64,000 nucleotides of DNA, taken from NCBI GenBank assembly GCA_001414485.1, contig LLEY01000211.1, positions 29,133-93,132 of the forward strand, read 5' to 3'. Below, piece by piece: positions 62,729-64,000 of this stretch. This DNA comes from Calycina herbarum (lineage: Eukaryota; Ascomycota; Leotiomycetes; Helotiales; Pezizellaceae). The position numbers and the translations under genes are program-made. Below the pieces are notes generated by a model. It did no database searches, was not told the origin of the DNA, and worked only from the letters and a program-made list of their open reading frames with translations. Positions within the stretch are counted from its first letter, which is position 1, and every line of letters starts with the position of its first letter.

Positions 62729-64000
62729 CTCGTGGGACACCTAAGCGAGATTTCCCGCCTCACCATAATTTCCGACACTCCGTCTTCAAAAACCTACCAT
62801 AATTCAACCTTTTAACCAAAACTCATTAAATTGAAAATTGCAGACCGAATCCTCTCCCCCTCTTCTATACACGAATCTGGCCAGAATTGGTCGACACCGA
62901 AGCGCGCTAGAGTACGTCAAGCGCGAGACGATGGAAAATCGTGGAGGAAGATAGAAGCTGAATTAGGTGTACCAAAATCGACCGCGCAAAGGATATGTAA
63001 GAGTAATTCAAGTCGAACTACACGGAAAGGGAAGCAGTTTCGAAAGAGATTACTATCTAAGCGACATATACGCTAAATCCTTCGATTTATATCACAAAAT
63101 TATACTACTCGTCGTATGTCTTTTACACAAGTCAAAAACGCTCTTAATCTACCTGCTTCTGCCTGTACAATCCGCCGAGAACTTCGCTACGCTGGCTACC
63201 GACGATGTATTGCTTGCCCTCGTCCCTTTATTAGCCGACTCCAAGCAAAGAAACGTCTTGCTTTTACATATACGCACCGCTGGTGGGGGACATCGGACTG
63301 GGCAGCTACTCATAGGCAAAAGGGGGACTGGAGGAAGGTCATATGGTCGGACGAGTGTATATTTGAGCTTGGAAAGAGTGGGAGAGTCTGGGTTACACGG
63401 CGTGTAGACGAAAAGAGGTGTCCGGACTGTATTAGGTCGACATATCGCTCAGGGAGGGTGACGGTTATGATCTGGGGCGCGATCAGCTGGGATTATAAAT
63501 CCCCTCTTGTCTTCTTAGAGAAGGAACAAGGCTGTAAAGGGGTGAATTCTCGAGCCTATAGAGATCAAGTTCTCGAGCCAGTTATCTTTCCCTTATTCGA
63601 CGAGCTTGGTACTGAGTATATCTTTATGGAAGACGGTTCTAAGGTACATAAGGGACATGCTCGTTTAGCTAAGCTCGAACATAGTGTCCGCGGGTTTAAT
63701 TGGCCTCCTTCTTCACCTGATTTAAATGTAATTGAGAAGGTCTGGCGGTGGATGAAAGAAGAGCTGAAAAAGTTGCCTTTTGTCCTAACTTCTAAGGAAG
63801 CGTTGATTAGGGAGATCCAAAGGCTTTGGGATCTAGTAGATCCACGTGATTATAGGCGATATACTAAGCGATTAACTTATAAGTTAGAAGATGTTATCAA
63901 AGTTAAAGGATTAGCAACTATTCATTAATAATATATATAAGTTTTAAGGCAAAAGACTTGAAGTTTAAATTATAATAGATTTTTAAGTAATAAGTGTCAA
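62729..64000 (+). mobile_element. Tc1/mariner-type transposon (right end at or beyond window edge)
   Basis: The element carries the transposase relic 62831-63928. The left end is probably near 62729, after a TA; the sequence there (GTGGGACACCTAAG) resembles the inverse of the last bases of the window (AAGTGTCAA), suggesting that the right terminal repeat lies at the very edge. The termini are not certain. The 3' end after 63930 is AT-rich and RIP-like, while the coding part is much less mutated than the other transposons. Confidence 0.6.
62831..63928 (+). pseudogene. Tc1/mariner-type transposase with one internal stop
   Basis: One frame spans 62831-63928 (about 365 codons) with a single stop, TAA at 63074-63076. 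The part before it is a helix-turn-helix DNA-binding region (KRARVRQARDDGKSW, KSTAQRI). The part after it is a DDE domain: WSDECIFELG (first Asp), FMEDGSKVH (second Asp) and SPDLNVIEKVW (Glu), with 33 residues between the second Asp and the Glu. This fits the DD34E class closely. No ATG lies at the start of the frame, which opens with TTG, so the original start may also be mutated. The TAA follows CGC and could be a CAA changed by C-to-T. It is inactive as read. Confidence 0.85.

Overview
The window looks like an accessory, transposon-rich stretch of a filamentous ascomycete chromosome (Pezizomycotina; Leotiomycetes would fit, but this is inference). Host genes have short introns (about 50-130 bp) with GT..AG ends and CTAAC/CTGAC-type branch points. 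They encode typical fungal families: 2EXR, F-box, an MCT-like MFS carrier, a 2-oxoglutarate oxygenase and a small secreted cysteine-rich protein. Roughly 60% of the window is repeat DNA strongly altered in the manner of repeat-induced point mutation (RIP): CpA/TpG are depleted, TpA is in large excess, CpG is kept, and every long reading frame is broken by TAG/TAA.

Layout. 331-26148 is a nest of transposons. A ~0.58-kb inverted-terminal-repeat element (D1) is split by an unclassified element X. X carries a solo LTR (645-1106), a short LTR element C (1999-19102) and a Ty3-like element F1 (19739-25417). C is interrupted by chromovirus B (4268-18726, minus), whose right LTR is interrupted by the related chromovirus A (11078-18345, plus). 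26149-43858 is a gene island with a second, intact, inverted copy of the same terminal-repeat element at its right edge (D2, 43859-44435). 45870-58560 is a second nest: a hAT relic (minus) holds a Fot1/pogo element (47359-57137, minus), which holds a second Fot1/pogo element (54299-56150), a second copy of the F family (F2, 48109-53969) and two short solo LTRs. 59338-62713 holds two host genes, and a Tc1-like transposon runs to the right edge.

Gene island. In order: a degenerate 3'-5' exonuclease-like protein (27154-28470), a 2EXR protein (29426-30747), a 79-residue secreted cysteine-rich protein assembled from two short exons (31501-31793, minus), an F-box protein (32599-34133, minus), an MFS transporter (36456-38041), a 2-oxoglutarate/Fe(II) oxygenase (38535-39659, minus) and an argininosuccinate-synthase-like ligase that lacks the usual GNDQ-type motif (42332-43730). 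The last three sit together without other genes between them. They could form a small metabolic gene set (ligase, oxygenase, exporter); this is inference. Exon structures were read by eye from splice consensus and frame continuity and have no transcript support.
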